Positions 43,702-53,085 of a DNA stretch of 64,000 nucleotides are shown here, in pieces. Numbering within the stretch: the stretch's first letter is position 1; each line of letters starts with the position of its first letter. The translations under genes were made by a program, and so were the position numbers. The notes beneath the pieces are model-generated. The model saw only the letters and a program-made list of their open reading frames with translations. It was not told where the DNA came from and did not search any database. Origin of the DNA: DASUPK01 sp963695675 (GTDB lineage: Bacteria > Actinomycetota > Thermoleophilia > Solirubrobacterales > 70-9); contig CAVOGY010000005.1 in assembly GCA_963695675.1 (NCBI GenBank), positions 1-64,000 of the forward strand, in the 5' to 3' direction.

Positions 43702-45611
43702 CCCTCCTCGGGCGGAGCAGTCAGCAACACCCTGGAGGGCGCCTTCTTCAGCACGTACTCGGTCACCTCGCCGATCTCATCGGGCCGAGCGCCGCCGATG
43801 CCACCGAGGATCGCCCCACCCCGGACCCGGGTCGGCGGCTCTCCTCCCATCACGATCACCTCGGCCCCCTTATCGCGGGCCTCCTGGATGATCCCCGACC
43901 CCATCGAGCGCGCACGGACCAAGCTGGTGGTCACCTCGACGTTCTCGTACTCGTCCCCGATCTCACGGGCGCGCTCGAGCGCCCGGTCCGCGCGCTCCCG
44001 CACCGCCTTCGGCAGCGGCGAGTCGAGCGGCACCGTGAGCGGCAGCTCGGCGACGTAGACGACGTCCAGCCTCGGCGGCCGCTCGCCCTTCTCCACCTCG
44101 GCGTCGGCGAGCCGACCCGCCGTGCTGACGATGTCGTCGTCGAGCTTGGTGCCGAAGATGGGCACCAGGATGGTCGAGTACTCGACCTCCGCCGGCTGCT
44201 TCTTCAGCGACGTCTCCGGAACCTGAACGCGCCTGGTCAGTGGCGTGCCCTCGACGTAGCGCCGGTAGATCACGTAGAAGACGAGCCCGAACAGCATCCA
44301 GCCCCCGCCGACGTAGACGGCGTTGTGATGCAGGGCGAAGACGCTGATCCAGGCGAGGCCGCTGATCGCCGCCCCCACGATCGCCGGCAACGGCAAATCG
44401 GCCGAGCCGATCCTCACGTTCAGAGGCACCCGGTAGGGGCGCTCCAGGTCCGGCTCCATCATCCGTAATCGCACGATCGAGAGCTGCGCAATGGTCACGG
44501 CGAGAAGTGCCCCGAACGCGTAGACCCGGGCCAGGAAGCGGATATCGCCCGGGATCGCGAGGGCGAGGGCCAGGACCGCCGCGATCCCAATCGCGATGTA
44601 GGGCGTCGAATAGGTGCGCTCCAGCCTCCCGGCCCAGCTCGGGATCTGCCGGTTGGTCGCCAGCACGTAGACGTGCCGCGAGAGACCGAGCATCGCCGTG
44701 TTCGCCGCCCAGAAGAGGACGGGCACGGCAATCAGCATCACAGCCCACTTCATGAAGTCGGTGAGCCAGCCGTGGTCGTAGTTGGCGACCACCCCGAGTA
44801 TCGGCTCCTCGATGTACCGGCCAGCCAGGGCCGTCTCGGGCCCGTGTGGACCGGGCACCACCGGGACCGCCATCAGGGCCACCGCCGCGATGCCCGCGTA
44901 GAGCAGTGGGATCGCGATGGCGCCGACGCCAAGCACCCTCTTCAGGTCCCTCGGCTCGAACTCGAGATCGGGGGCCAGGTCGCTCGCCGCCTCGATCCCC
45001 GCGTACGCGAACGTCGCGATCACCAGCGAGTAGACGATGTCCTTGATGCTCGGCGAGCTGAACAGGTCGAGCTGGTCGGTGAGCCGGTCGGGATGCAGGA
45101 CCACGATCAGGCCGACGACGATCACCAACAGCTGCAGACCCAGCTCCGCCAAAGCCAGCACGACCAGCCGGCGCTGCCGGTTTCGGCCGGTGACGTCGGC
45201 GATGTTGAGGATCGCGGCCAGCCCGATCACCAGCACGGCGACGGCGAGCTCCGCGTCGCCGCCACCGAAATCGCTCGAGATCGGCGTCAGGTAGTGGGAG
45301 ACCGTGATCGCCGCCGCCGCGATCACGATCAGGTAGTCGATCAGGATCGCCCAGCCGGCGATGAAGCTCACCAGCTCATTGAACGCGTGCCGCGCGAAGG
45401 TCGCCGAGCCACCGCGCTCCCTGAGCATCGCGCCGCCCTCGACGTAGGAGAGCGAGGTGAGCGCGAACATCAGACCAGCGGCGAGGAAGATCAGCGGCGT
45501 CAGCCCGAGCCCCCGGTCCGCGACCACGCCGATCGAGAAGTAGATCGAGAAACCCACCGCGGCCGACGCCGCCGCATACAGGAACGGCACACCAGGGAAG
45601 CGCCTCACCAT
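43698..45611 (-). CDS. APC-superfamily amino-acid/cation permease fused to a universal stress protein domain
   Basis: 637 residues. Twelve hydrophobic helices up to about residue 460, with GVPFLYAAASAAVGFSIYFSIG as the first, then a linker and a Usp-like cytosolic domain from about residue 485 (YSTILVPIFGTKLDDDIVSTAGRLA ... GAEVIVMGGEPPTRVRGGAILGG), the latter carrying the GxxGG-type ATP loop. Usp fusions may regulate the transporter by ATP or AMP binding. Substrate unknown. A small two-helix protein gene precedes it by 13 bases. Confidence 0.85.
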   Translation of the reverse strand: MVRRFPGVPFLYAAASAAVGFSIYFSIGVVADRGLGLTPLIFLAAGLMFALTSLSYVEGGAMLRERGGSATFARHAFNELVSFIAGWAILIDYLIVIAAAAITVSHYLTPISSDFGGGDAELAVAVLVIGLAAILNIADVTGRNRQRRLVVLALAELGLQLLVIVVGLIVVLHPDRLTDQLDLFSSPSIKDIVYSLVIATFAYAGIEAASDLAPDLEFEPRDLKRVLGVGAIAIPLLYAGIAAVALMAVPVVPGPHGPETALAGRYIEEPILGVVANYDHGWLTDFMKWAVMLIAVPVLFWAANTAMLGLSRHVYVLATNRQIPSWAGRLERTYSTPYIAIGIAAVLALALAIPGDIRFLARVYAFGALLAVTIAQLSIVRLRMMEPDLERPYRVPLNVRIGSADLPLPAIVGAAISGLAWISVFALHHNAVYVGGGWMLFGLVFYVIYRRYVEGTPLTRRVQVPETSLKKQPAEVEYSTILVPIFGTKLDDDIVSTAGRLADAEVEKGERPPRLDVVYVAELPLTVPLDSPLPKAVRERADRALERAREIGDEYENVEVTTSLVRARSMGSGIIQEARDKGAEVIVMGGEPPTRVRGGAILGGIGGARPDEIGEVTEYVLKKAPSRVLLTAPPEEG

Positions 45612-45624
45612 CGCTCCGGCCTCC

Positions 45625-45822
45625 TCATCCGCGCATCGACAGATACAGCCTGCCCGACCCGAGGGCGATGAAAAGCAGCCCGAACAGGAAGCCGACTGCC
45701 AGCGGACCGCCGCCTCTCGCCAGGGTGACGACCAGCATCGCCAGGCCGAAGCCGATGATCGTCACCGAAAAGATGCGGACCGCAAGCTGATACCCCTCGT
45801 CGGCCGACGGACGCTTGTTCAT
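45625..45822 (-). CDS. Small two-helix membrane protein upstream of the permease
   Basis: 65 residues from ATG 45822 (MNKRPSADEG), preferred over ATG 45870 because the longer start overlaps an inverted repeat. Helices: FSVTIIGFGLAMLVVTLARG and PLAVGFLFGLLFIALGSGRL. No family recognised. It directly precedes the permease gene on the same strand and may be an accessory subunit; that is inferred from position only. Confidence 0.6.
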   Translation of the reverse strand: MNKRPSADEGYQLAVRIFSVTIIGFGLAMLVVTLARGGGPLAVGFLFGLLFIALGSGRLYLSMRG

Positions 45823-45862
45823 GGGCCTGAGCTTAGGTGGCGGGACGGCTGCGCCCTCAGAC

Positions 45863-45880
45863 GCGGCCATAGATGGCCGC
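45863..45880. terminator. Inverted repeat at the hppA stop
   Basis: GCGGCCAT-AG-ATGGCCGC, 8-base arms, starting at the last base of the hppA stop. The 2-base loop is small for a hairpin, so a protein-binding palindrome is equally likely. Confidence 0.35.
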
Positions 45881-47955
45881 TACAGCGCGATGATCGGGAT
45901 GATCAGGATCGCGACGATGTTTGCCACCTTGATCATCGGGTTGATCGCCGGCCCGGCGGTGTCCTTGTAGGGATCGCCGACGGTGTCGCCGGTGACCGCG
46001 GCGGCGTGGGCCTCGGAGCCCTTGCCGCCGAACGCGCCGTCCTCTATCAGCTTCTTCGCGTTGTCCCAGGCGCCGCCTCCCGCGGTCATCGAGATCGCCA
46101 TGAAGACCCCGACGACGATCACGCCGATCAACAGGCCGCCCAGTGCCTGATAGGAGATCACCCCGACGATCAGCGGGATCACGATCGGGATCAGCGATGG
46201 CAGGATCATCTCCCTCTGGGCGGCGGCGGTGACGATGCTCACCGCGTGCCCGTACTCGGGCTTCTCGGTGCCCTTCATGATCCCGGGGTGCTCGCGGAAC
46301 TGGCGCCGCACCTCCTCGACGACGCCGGCTCCCGCGCGGCCCACCGCCTCGATCGCGAGCGACGAGAACAGGTAGACCATCATGCCGCCGATCAGCAGGC
46401 CAATCAGCACCGGCGGCTCGAAGATCTGGAATGAGAGCACCTTGTCGCCGGCCTCGGCCTGAAGCTCGCTGGTGAAGGCGTTGAACAGCACCAGGGCCGC
46501 GAGCGCAGCAGAGCCGATCGCGTATCCCTTGGTCACCGCCTTGGTCGTGTTGCCGACCGCGTCGAGCGGGTCGGTGATGTCACGCACGTCCTGCGGCAGG
46601 TCCGCCATCTCGGCGATCCCGCCGGCGTTGTCAGTGATCGGGCCGAAGGCGTCGAGCGCGACGATCAGCCCGGTGAGCGAGAGCTGCGCCATCACCGCGA
46701 CGCCGATGCCGTAAATGCCGTCCGTCCCACCGCCGGCCAGCTTCCAGGCGCCGAGGATCGCGACGGCGAGCACTAGGACGGGCAGCGAGGTGGACTGGAG
46801 ACCCTGGGCGAGGCCCTGGATGATGTTGGTCGCGTGGCCGGTCTCCGAGGCGCGCGCGATCGTCCGCACCGGCCGGAACCGGGTGGAGGTGTAGAAGTCG
46901 GTAAGCACGAAGAGAGCAGCCGTAACCCCGACCCCGATCAGCCCGCAGAGCCAGAGGTCGGTCACGGTGGTGTTGCCGATCGCACCGCTGCCGAGCGGAT
47001 CGTCCATCAGCCACTTGGTGATCGGATAGAAGGCAGCGGCCGAGAGCACAGCCGAGACGATCAGGCCTCGGTACAGCGCCGCTTCGACGTTCCCCGTGCG
47101 GGTGCGGACCGACAGCGCCCCGATGATCGACGCGATGATCGCGACGGCGCCGATCGCGAGCGGATAGATCGCCACCTCGCGGGTGAAGTCGGTGAAGGTG
47201 ATCACGCCCAGCAGCATCACCGCAACGGCGGTGACCGCGTAGGTCTCGAATAGGTCCGCGGCCATCCCCGCGCAGTCGCCGACGTTGTCGCCGACGTTAT
47301 CCGCGATCACCGCCGGGTTCCGCGGATCGTCTTCGGGGATCCCGGCCTCGATCTTCCCGACGAGGTCGGCACCGACGTCGGCGGCCTTGGTGAAGATGCC
47401 GCCGCCGAGTCGCGCGAAGACCGAGATCAGAGAGCCGCCGAAGCCCAGCCCGACAAGCGCGTCGACGCACTCCTTGTCTGAGAGGTCGGTGAAGATCAGC
47501 AGCGCGCCGAAGTAGCCGGCGACCCCGAGCAGGGCGAGGCCGACCACCAGCAGCCCGGTGACCGAACCCCCCTTGAAGGCGATGTCGAGCGCGGGCGGAA
47601 TGCCGCCGCGGGCCGCCTCGGCCACCCGGGCGTTGGCCCTGACCGAGAGGTTCATGCCGATGAACCCGGCGGAGCCCGAGAGCGCACCCCCGATCGCGAA
47701 GCCGATCGCGGTCTCCACGTTCTGCAGCGGGATCAGGAGGATCGCGACGACCACGCCGACGCCGGCGATGATCATGTACTGGCGCGTCAGGTAAGCGCTG
47801 GCGCCCTCTTGGACCGCGCCCGAGATCTCCTGCATCAGCTCGTTACCGGGCGACTTCGCGAGAAGTCGCTGGGTGACGAGCAAGCCGTACACCACCGCCG
47901 CGGCCGCGCAGCCGAGCGCGATAAGGATGCCGTAATCGGTCCAAAAGTCAGTCAA
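45880..47955 (-). CDS. hppA: Membrane proton-pumping pyrophosphatase, K+-independent type
   Basis: 691 residues with about 16 helices. Couples hydrolysis of pyrophosphate to H+ export across the cytoplasmic membrane. Catalytic blocks: GGIFTKAADVGADLVGK, EDDPRNPAVIADNVGDNVGD, DNAGGIAEMADLP and GDTVGDPYKDTAGPAINP. The segment GNTTKAVTKG has Lys where K+-dependent enzymes have Ala, so it should be potassium-independent. It is 41 bases behind the DUF1844 gene and may belong to the rex operon; Rex control is inference. Confidence 0.95.
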   Translation of the reverse strand: MTDFWTDYGILIALGCAAAAVVYGLLVTQRLLAKSPGNELMQEISGAVQEGASAYLTRQYMIIAGVGVVVAILLIPLQNVETAIGFAIGGALSGSAGFIGMNLSVRANARVAEAARGGIPPALDIAFKGGSVTGLLVVGLALLGVAGYFGALLIFTDLSDKECVDALVGLGFGGSLISVFARLGGGIFTKAADVGADLVGKIEAGIPEDDPRNPAVIADNVGDNVGDCAGMAADLFETYAVTAVAVMLLGVITFTDFTREVAIYPLAIGAVAIIASIIGALSVRTRTGNVEAALYRGLIVSAVLSAAAFYPITKWLMDDPLGSGAIGNTTVTDLWLCGLIGVGVTAALFVLTDFYTSTRFRPVRTIARASETGHATNIIQGLAQGLQSTSLPVLVLAVAILGAWKLAGGGTDGIYGIGVAVMAQLSLTGLIVALDAFGPITDNAGGIAEMADLPQDVRDITDPLDAVGNTTKAVTKGYAIGSAALAALVLFNAFTSELQAEAGDKVLSFQIFEPPVLIGLLIGGMMVYLFSSLAIEAVGRAGAGVVEEVRRQFREHPGIMKGTEKPEYGHAVSIVTAAAQREMILPSLIPIVIPLIVGVISYQALGGLLIGVIVVGVFMAISMTAGGGAWDNAKKLIEDGAFGGKGSEAHAAAVTGDTVGDPYKDTAGPAINPMIKVANIVAILIIPIIAL

Positions 47956-47996
47956 GTGGGGTTCCCGTCAGGTTCGGTGGAAAGCGGCGCGGCAGT

Positions 47997-48437
47997 CTAT
48001 CCGTCACTGCTTCCCGGGGGCGTCCACAGCCCCGAATCACCCTTCGGCCGCTCCGAAGTCCCCTGCTCAGGAGCACTTTCACCGCCCGCCTCCTCCGCTG
48101 GACCCTCGCCGGCATGCGTGGCGTAGAGCACCTGCAGCTCCGAGATCGCCTGGCGCAGCTGCGGCTGAGCCTCCGGCTGCACCAGGTCCACCAGCGCACG
48201 GGCGGCATCGATCCCGACCTTGGCCTGGTCGAGATCGCGTTCGTCGTCCTTCGCGATCCGCCTCGCCGAGAGGTTGAGGATGCTGACCGTGCTCTGCAGG
48301 ACGACGTCCTCGACGCGGACATTGCGGATCTCCTCCTCGAGCTGCGCCCGAAGCTCTTCCTCGCTCGGCTGCTCTCCGGTCGACTGCTCGCCAGCGCCCG
48401 CGCCTGGCGCCTGCCCCTGCTGCTCCTCATCTGCCAC
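47997..48437 (-). CDS. DUF1844-like protein
   Basis: 146 residues. Unstructured acidic start, then a helical core EEIRNVRVEDVVLQSTVSILNLSARRIAK and DLDQAKVGIDAARALVDLVQPEA, the pattern of DUF1844 proteins, and an acidic tail. Function unknown. It overlaps the carboxylate-amine ligase gene by 11 bases and precedes hppA, so it is expressed with both. No transmembrane segment. Confidence 0.75.
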   Translation of the reverse strand: MADEEQQGQAPGAGAGEQSTGEQPSEEELRAQLEEEIRNVRVEDVVLQSTVSILNLSARRIAKDDERDLDQAKVGIDAARALVDLVQPEAQPQLRQAISELQVLYATHAGEGPAEEAGGESAPEQGTSERPKGDSGLWTPPGSSDG

Positions 48438-49608
48438 TGACCGCTCCTTCCGGTGCGTAGGTTCTGCGAGTCTCCTCGACCGACCGGCGGTAGATCTCCT
48501 CGATCGGCGCGCCCTCCGCGAGGCGTGCGTAGGCGCGCTGGGCTCCGTTGCGCTCCGGCAGCTCCACGTCCACGCCCAGCGTCTGTCGCGCGGGCTCGGT
48601 CCATTCCACCAGTTCCTCCAGCACGTCCCTGGTGGGAATGACCCGTCGATCGCGGAAGTCGATCATCTCGCCGTCCATCCCGTAGCGGATCGCGCGCCAC
48701 AGGTTCTCCTCGATCTCACGCTGGCGCAACGGGTCCGGAGAGGTGCCCTCATCGAGGTCGATCGCCACCTGTGCGACGCAGGCCGAGATCAGGGCCGCCA
48801 GGTTAAGCGACTCATCGCCGCGGGTCTGGGCGTCGCAGATCCGCACTTCTACGGTGCCGAAGTGGTGGTGCGGGCGGACGCTCCACCAGAGCTGCGTCGC
48901 CTCGACGATCGAGTCGGTATCGCGCAGCAGGCGGACGAAGTCCGCATACGTGCGCCAGTCGCCGAAGGGCTCGTGAACGCCGCAGCGCGGGAAGGTGCGA
49001 GTGAAGATCTCGGTCCGCACGGAGTGCAGGCCCGTGTCGCGGTGGTCAAGGAACGGAGAGTTCGCCGAGAGTGCGAGCAGCGGCGGCAGCAGTTCGCGCA
49101 TCCGGTCCGAGACCGCGACGGCGCGATCGGGGCCCCGGACCCCGACGTGGACGTGGAGGCTCCAGGTGTTGTTGCGCTGCGCCACCCAGCGCAGATCCGC
49201 CTCGAGCCGGCGGTAGTGCTTTGTGTCGATGATGTGTTGGTCGAGGTAATTGGCCCAGGGGTGGGTTCCCATCGCCGCCAGGGCGAGGCCCATCTCCTCG
49301 GCAATGCCAAACAGCCTCGCCCGCCTCGCCCGCTGCTGGTCGGCCGCCTCGGCGAAGGTCTCACCGCGGCCCGAACGAATCTCGATCTCGGTGTCGATCA
49401 GCTCGCCCTTGACCGCCGGCGCGAGCAGCCCGTCGCGCAGGCAGGCCGCCTGCAACTCCTCGAAGCGGTGCTCGAGGTCGAGGATCGCCGGGTCGAGGAT
49501 TGCGAACTCCTCCTCGATCCCGATGGTGAAGTCGGTCGAGGACTCGAAGGCCTCGCGAACGGCGTCGAGGTCCAGCGCGTCGTGCTGTGGCTCCGGATCG
49601 GTTGGCAC
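48427..49608 (-). CDS. GCS2-family carboxylate-amine ligase
   Basis: 393 residues. FTIGIEEEFAILD at the start supplies the acidic metal residues of the family, with LHVHVGV and EVRICDAQT-type blocks (HHHFGTVEVRICDAQT). Relatives include YbdK, which has weak glutamate-cysteine ligase activity, and EgtA of ergothioneine synthesis. No egtB-D genes are nearby, so the product may be gamma-glutamylcysteine or another amide. Placed between rex and DUF1844 in a redox-flavoured operon. Confidence 0.85.
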   Translation of the reverse strand: MPTDPEPQHDALDLDAVREAFESSTDFTIGIEEEFAILDPAILDLEHRFEELQAACLRDGLLAPAVKGELIDTEIEIRSGRGETFAEAADQQRARRARLFGIAEEMGLALAAMGTHPWANYLDQHIIDTKHYRRLEADLRWVAQRNNTWSLHVHVGVRGPDRAVAVSDRMRELLPPLLALSANSPFLDHRDTGLHSVRTEIFTRTFPRCGVHEPFGDWRTYADFVRLLRDTDSIVEATQLWWSVRPHHHFGTVEVRICDAQTRGDESLNLAALISACVAQVAIDLDEGTSPDPLRQREIEENLWRAIRYGMDGEMIDFRDRRVIPTRDVLEELVEWTEPARQTLGVDVELPERNGAQRAYARLAEGAPIEEIYRRSVEETRRTYAPEGAVSGR

Positions 49609-49622
49609 CGGCTGGGGTCGTC

Positions 49623-50297
49623 CTAGGTCAGATAGAAGTAGAGCGCGTAGAGCAGGTCCACCGCCGGACTGGAGGTGTGAACGGTCACGTCCGGTGGCAC
49701 CTGCAGCAGACGCTCCGAGTAGTTGAAGATGATCTTGACCCCAGACTTGACGAGACGATCGGCGACCTCCTGAGCGGCGTCCGCAGGCACGGCGAGCACC
49801 CCGACCACCACCTGCTCGCCCTCGACCGCGGAGTCGATCTCGTCGAAGGAGCGGACCTCGAGTCCGCCCACCCGCCGGCCGATGACCGCCGGATCCACGT
49901 CGAACATCGCGACGATCCGGAAGCCGTGGTCGGCGAAGATGTCGGAGCTCGCGATCGCCTGACCGAGGTGGCCGGCGCCGAAGAGGGCGATGTTGTGCTG
50001 GCCCGCGGTACGGAGGATCTTCCTGATCTCGCTGACCAGCGACTCGATGTTGTAGCCGACCCCGCGCTTCCCGAACTTGCCGAAGCCGGAGAGGTCGCGG
50101 CGGATCTGGGTGGAGTTGATGTGGGTGTAGTCGGAGAGCTCCTGCGAGGAGATCGTGGCCTTGCCCATCTTCCGGGCCTGGGTCAGCACCTGGAGATAGC
50201 GGGAGAGCCGCGCCGCGACCCCCAGCGAGAGGCGGTCGCCGTCGGTGAGCTCCGAGGCCTGCTGCTCAGCGGTCCCGGCCGCCCCATCGTCGATCAT
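49623..50297 (-). CDS. rex: Redox-sensing transcriptional repressor Rex
   Basis: 224 residues. Winged helix with RLSRYLQVLTQ and ELSDYTHINSTQIRRDLSGFGKFGKRGVGY, a Rex hallmark; NAD(H) domain with IALFGAGHLGQAIASSDIF and MFDVDPAVIGRRVGGLEV. Rex releases DNA when the NADH/NAD+ ratio rises and controls respiration genes. Its ATG overlaps the glutaredoxin-like gene stop (ATGA). Immediate downstream genes (GCS2 ligase, DUF1844, hppA) are plausible members of the same transcript. Confidence 0.95.
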   Translation of the reverse strand: MIDDGAAGTAEQQASELTDGDRLSLGVAARLSRYLQVLTQARKMGKATISSQELSDYTHINSTQIRRDLSGFGKFGKRGVGYNIESLVSEIRKILRTAGQHNIALFGAGHLGQAIASSDIFADHGFRIVAMFDVDPAVIGRRVGGLEVRSFDEIDSAVEGEQVVVGVLAVPADAAQEVADRLVKSGVKIIFNYSERLLQVPPDVTVHTSSPAVDLLYALYFYLT

Positions 50298-50545
50298 GCG
50301 GACAAGGTATCGAGCCTCGCGCGCAGCCCGTCGGCGTCGAGCCCGAGCTCGGACACCACCTCGCCGTCGAGCTCGATCACGGGGATCCGCTCGAGGAAGC
50401 GTTCGAGCAGCGCCTCGTCCGATTCGATGTCGACCTCCTCGAGCTCGAAGTCGAGGCCGTCAGAGCGAAGCCGCTCCAGCCCGGCTCGCGCCTCGTCGCA
50501 GAGATGGCAGTCACGCCGCGCGTAGAGAACCAGTCGCGAAGGCAT
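50294..50545 (-). CDS. Glutaredoxin-like thioredoxin-fold protein
   Basis: 83 residues. LVLYARRDCHLCDEARAGL has a CxxC redox pair (CHLC) and the cis-Pro is in IPVIELDGE. This short form is a DUF836/glutaredoxin-family protein that reduces disulfides or binds a partner. Its start lies 35 bases inside the tsaD gene and its stop overlaps rex, so it is tightly coupled. Its cofactor would be mycothiol or glutathione-like; not known here. Confidence 0.85.
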   Translation of the reverse strand: MPSRLVLYARRDCHLCDEARAGLERLRSDGLDFELEEVDIESDEALLERFLERIPVIELDGEVVSELGLDADGLRARLDTLSA

Positions 50546-51512
50546 CGAAGTCCAGGTAGTCGGGATACGGGATCGGCTCCGTGAAGCGGGCCGCCGAGGC
50601 GATCATCGCCGCGTTGTCGGTGCAGAGGGAGAGCGGCACGAGCTTCAGCCGCAGGCTGAGCTCGCTGCAGAGTGCCTCGGTGCGGTCTCGGAGCTCGGCG
50701 TTCGCCGCGACGCCGCCGCCGAGCGCGATCGCGGGCCACTCGCCCGAGCCGGCTGCACGTTCGAGCTTCGCCACGAGCTGGTCGGTGATCGCTCGCTGGT
50801 AGGAGGCGGCGAGATCCGCGCGCCGGCGCTCGGTCTCCTCGGGCCCGAGCTCGCGGACCCGGTAGACGAGCGCTGTCTTCAGGCCGCTGAAGCTGAAGTC
50901 GAGCCCGCGGCCGCTCATCGCCACCGGGAACTCGAACGACCCCGGGTCACCGCCCTCGGCGGCGTTTTGGATCGCTGGGCCGCCGGGATAGCCGAGCCCG
51001 AGCAGCCTGGCCCCCTTGTCGAAGGCCTCGCCGGCCGCGTCGTCCACCGTCTGGCCGATGACCTCAAAGCCGGACGGCTCGCGAACACCGGCGAGCAGCG
51101 TGTGTCCGCCGCTCGCGATCAGGCAGAGGAACGGCGGCTGGAGTGGATCGGGCTCCAGGAGATTGGCCGCGACGTGCCCGTGAAGGTGGTCGACCGGCAC
51201 GAGCGGCTTGCGATGCGCGGCGGCGAGCGCCTTGGCCGTGCTCAGGCCAACCAGCAGCGCCCCGATCAGGCCGGGGCCCTGGGTGACCGCGATCGCGTCC
51301 GTGTCGGCCAGGCCGGCGCCGGCCTCCTCGAGGGCGGCGGCCACCACGGCGTTGACGAGCTCGAGGTGATGGCGCGATGCGACCTCGGGCACGACGCCGC
51401 CGTAGCGCTCGTGGAAAGCGGCCTGCGAGGAGACGACGTTCGAGCGGATCCGCGCCCCGTCGATGACGGCAGCGCAGGTGTCGTCGCAGGAGGTCTCGAG
51501 GGCGAGAATCAA
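50511..51512 (-). CDS. tsaD: tRNA N6-threonylcarbamoyladenosine transferase TsaD
   Basis: 333 residues from TTG 51512 (TTGA overlap with the rimI stop), giving the usual MILALETSCDDT start; the frame also runs further upstream inside rimI. Metal-binding HHLELV (HxxxH-type) and DHLHGHVAANL, ATP loops IASGGHT and LGGGVAANAELR, and a SLCTDNAAMIA tail. Together with TsaB, TsaE and TsaC it makes t6A37 in ANN-decoding tRNAs. Standard operon tsaB-rimI-tsaD. Confidence 0.95.
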   Translation of the reverse strand: MILALETSCDDTCAAVIDGARIRSNVVSSQAAFHERYGGVVPEVASRHHLELVNAVVAAALEEAGAGLADTDAIAVTQGPGLIGALLVGLSTAKALAAAHRKPLVPVDHLHGHVAANLLEPDPLQPPFLCLIASGGHTLLAGVREPSGFEVIGQTVDDAAGEAFDKGARLLGLGYPGGPAIQNAAEGGDPGSFEFPVAMSGRGLDFSFSGLKTALVYRVRELGPEETERRRADLAASYQRAITDQLVAKLERAAGSGEWPAIALGGGVAANAELRDRTEALCSELSLRLKLVPLSLCTDNAAMIASAARFTEPIPYPDYLDFDAFATGSLRAA

Positions 51513-52015
51513 GCGACCGAGGCGCCCTCGGCCGCCTCGAGCCACATGATCAGGGCGTCCTCGCCGTTGTCGTGGTAGTAGCGGCGGCGGCGCCCGGCCG
51601 AGCGGAACCCGAAGCGGCGATACATCTCGATCGCCGGAGAGTTCGAGACCCGGACCTCGAGGGTGAAGCGTGCGCCCACTTCCGCCTCATCGAAGAGCCG
51701 CTCGATCAACTCGGTTGCGACACCGCGGCGGCGGCGCTCAGGGTGGACCGCCACGTTCATCAGGTGCCAGACGTCGTCGTAGCGGGCGCAGACCAGGTAG
51801 CCGACCAGCCCCTCGGAGTCCTCGGCAGCAAGGCAGATTCCCGAGGGCTTCGAGAGCTCCAGGACGAACATCGCCAGCGACCAAGGGGTCGGGAAGGAAC
51901 GCCGCTCGATCGATATCACCGAGGGCAGATCGCCGTAGCCGAGCCGGCGCAGGATCAGCTCGCCAGGATCATCCCCGGGCCGTTCCGCGATCTCTGTCAA
52001 GCCATCTCTTCGCAT
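51509..52015 (-). CDS. rimI: Ribosomal-protein-alanine N-acetyltransferase RimI family
   Basis: 168 residues. GNAT fold: LRRLGYGDLPSVISIERRSFPTPWS, acetyl-CoA loop VHPERRRRGVATELIERL and LEVRVSNSPAIEMYRRFGFRSAGRRRRYY. The family acetylates the N-terminal alanine of ribosomal protein S18. It overlaps tsaB by about 47 bases at its start and tsaD at its end, the conserved bacterial arrangement. The first 15 residues are variable, so the start could be later. Confidence 0.9.
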   Translation of the reverse strand: MRRDGLTEIAERPGDDPGELILRRLGYGDLPSVISIERRSFPTPWSLAMFVLELSKPSGICLAAEDSEGLVGYLVCARYDDVWHLMNVAVHPERRRRGVATELIERLFDEAEVGARFTLEVRVSNSPAIEMYRRFGFRSAGRRRRYYHDNGEDALIMWLEAAEGASVA

Positions 52016-52680
52016 CGGGCGGTCTGAGATATAGGGGTTGGATCCGGTCCGGCGGCGCCTCGACTGCCGTCTCCCCCACCGCGCACACGTGCCGTGCGGC
52101 CACTCTGTGCATCGGGTCCTCGGGCGAGGCTACCGTGGCGCCGGCGGCCTCCAGCTCTGCGGCGAATCGTAGCGCCCCGTCCCCGGCCGCCAGAGGGCTC
52201 CGATCGAGCTCCTGCACCCTTTCCGCCAGCTCGTCGGGCCGAGCGACGAACGGCGGCCAGAGTTCCGCCCCGCTGTTGTCGAACAGCGCCGCGAACACCT
52301 CTCCCCGCCGGGCATCGAGCACCGGCAGCGCAAGCTTTCCCGTGCCGTCGGCGTCGACCGAGATGCCGCGCGCCAGGGCAGTCAGCGATCCGACCGGGGC
52401 GAGTCCGAGACCGCGAGCCTGCGCCAGCGCCCGCACCGTCGCGATCCCGATCCGAAGTCCGGTGAACGAGCCTGGCCCGATGCCGACCGCGATTCGCTCG
52501 ATCCGTCCCCAGCCGCCGGCGGCCTCGACGCTGCGCTCGATCTCGGGGAGGAGCACCTGGGAGTGGCGCGGGCGCCCGTCCGGGCCCGGACCGACCGATG
52601 CCTCGCGCACGACCTCGCCGTCATCGGTCACGCCCACCACGGCGTCGGCGGTTGCGGTGTCGACACCGAGGACGAAGCAT
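51969..52680 (-). CDS. tsaB: tRNA t6A synthesis protein TsaB
   Basis: About 236 residues. ASKHA-fold inactive homologue of TsaD that scaffolds it: VGIGPGSFTGLRIGIATVRALAQ is the diagnostic block. The N-terminus FVLGVDTATADAVVGVTDDG is in frame up to base 52676, but the ATG at 52680 is one base out of phase, so a one-base insertion is likely right after the ATG. Divergent from a lipoprotein gene. Confidence 0.9.
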
Positions 52681-52737
52681 CAATAGAGTCCAGGCAGGCG
52701 CACGGCGCCCAACGATCCCGGGAGAAGGAGAGCCTCC

Positions 52738-53064
52738 ATGGAAGAGAAGTCCAGCAGGTCCAATCCGGGCGCACGGCGAACGTGGAGCATCGCCGCGGTG
52801 CTCGTCGTAGCGACCTTCGGCGCGGGCGCCGGCGTGGCGGTGGCCGGCTGCGGCGGCGATAACAACAACAACGTCAGCGGGGCGATCAGCACCGTGCAGG
52901 GTGGCCTCTCGACCGCACAGGGAGCACTCTCGACAGCGCAGCAAAAGGTGGGGAGCGTCGGGACACAGGCGCAGAGCGTCCAGTCGCAGATCACGAGCGT
53001 GCAGAGCCAGATCTCGACCGCGACCAACAACAGCGGCGGTGGCGGTGGCGGCTACGGGTACTAG
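52738..53064 (+). CDS. Putative lipoprotein with coiled coil
   Basis: 108 residues, ATG after GAAGGAG. Signal WSIAAVLVVATFGAGAGVAVAGC with a Cys at the end, an Asn run, then a heptad-like series (STVQGGLSTAQGALSTAQQKVGS, SVQSQITSVQSQIS) resembling Lpp-type helical rods, ending in a Gly-rich tail. It could span the envelope as a small structural rod. No partner known. A shortened YCII gene follows. Confidence 0.6.
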   Translation: MEEKSSRSNPGARRTWSIAAVLVVATFGAGAGVAVAGCGGDNNNNVSGAISTVQGGLSTAQGALSTAQQKVGSVGTQAQSVQSQITSVQSQISTATNNSGGGGGGYGY

Positions 53065-53085
53065 ACCGGACCCCGACTACACCGG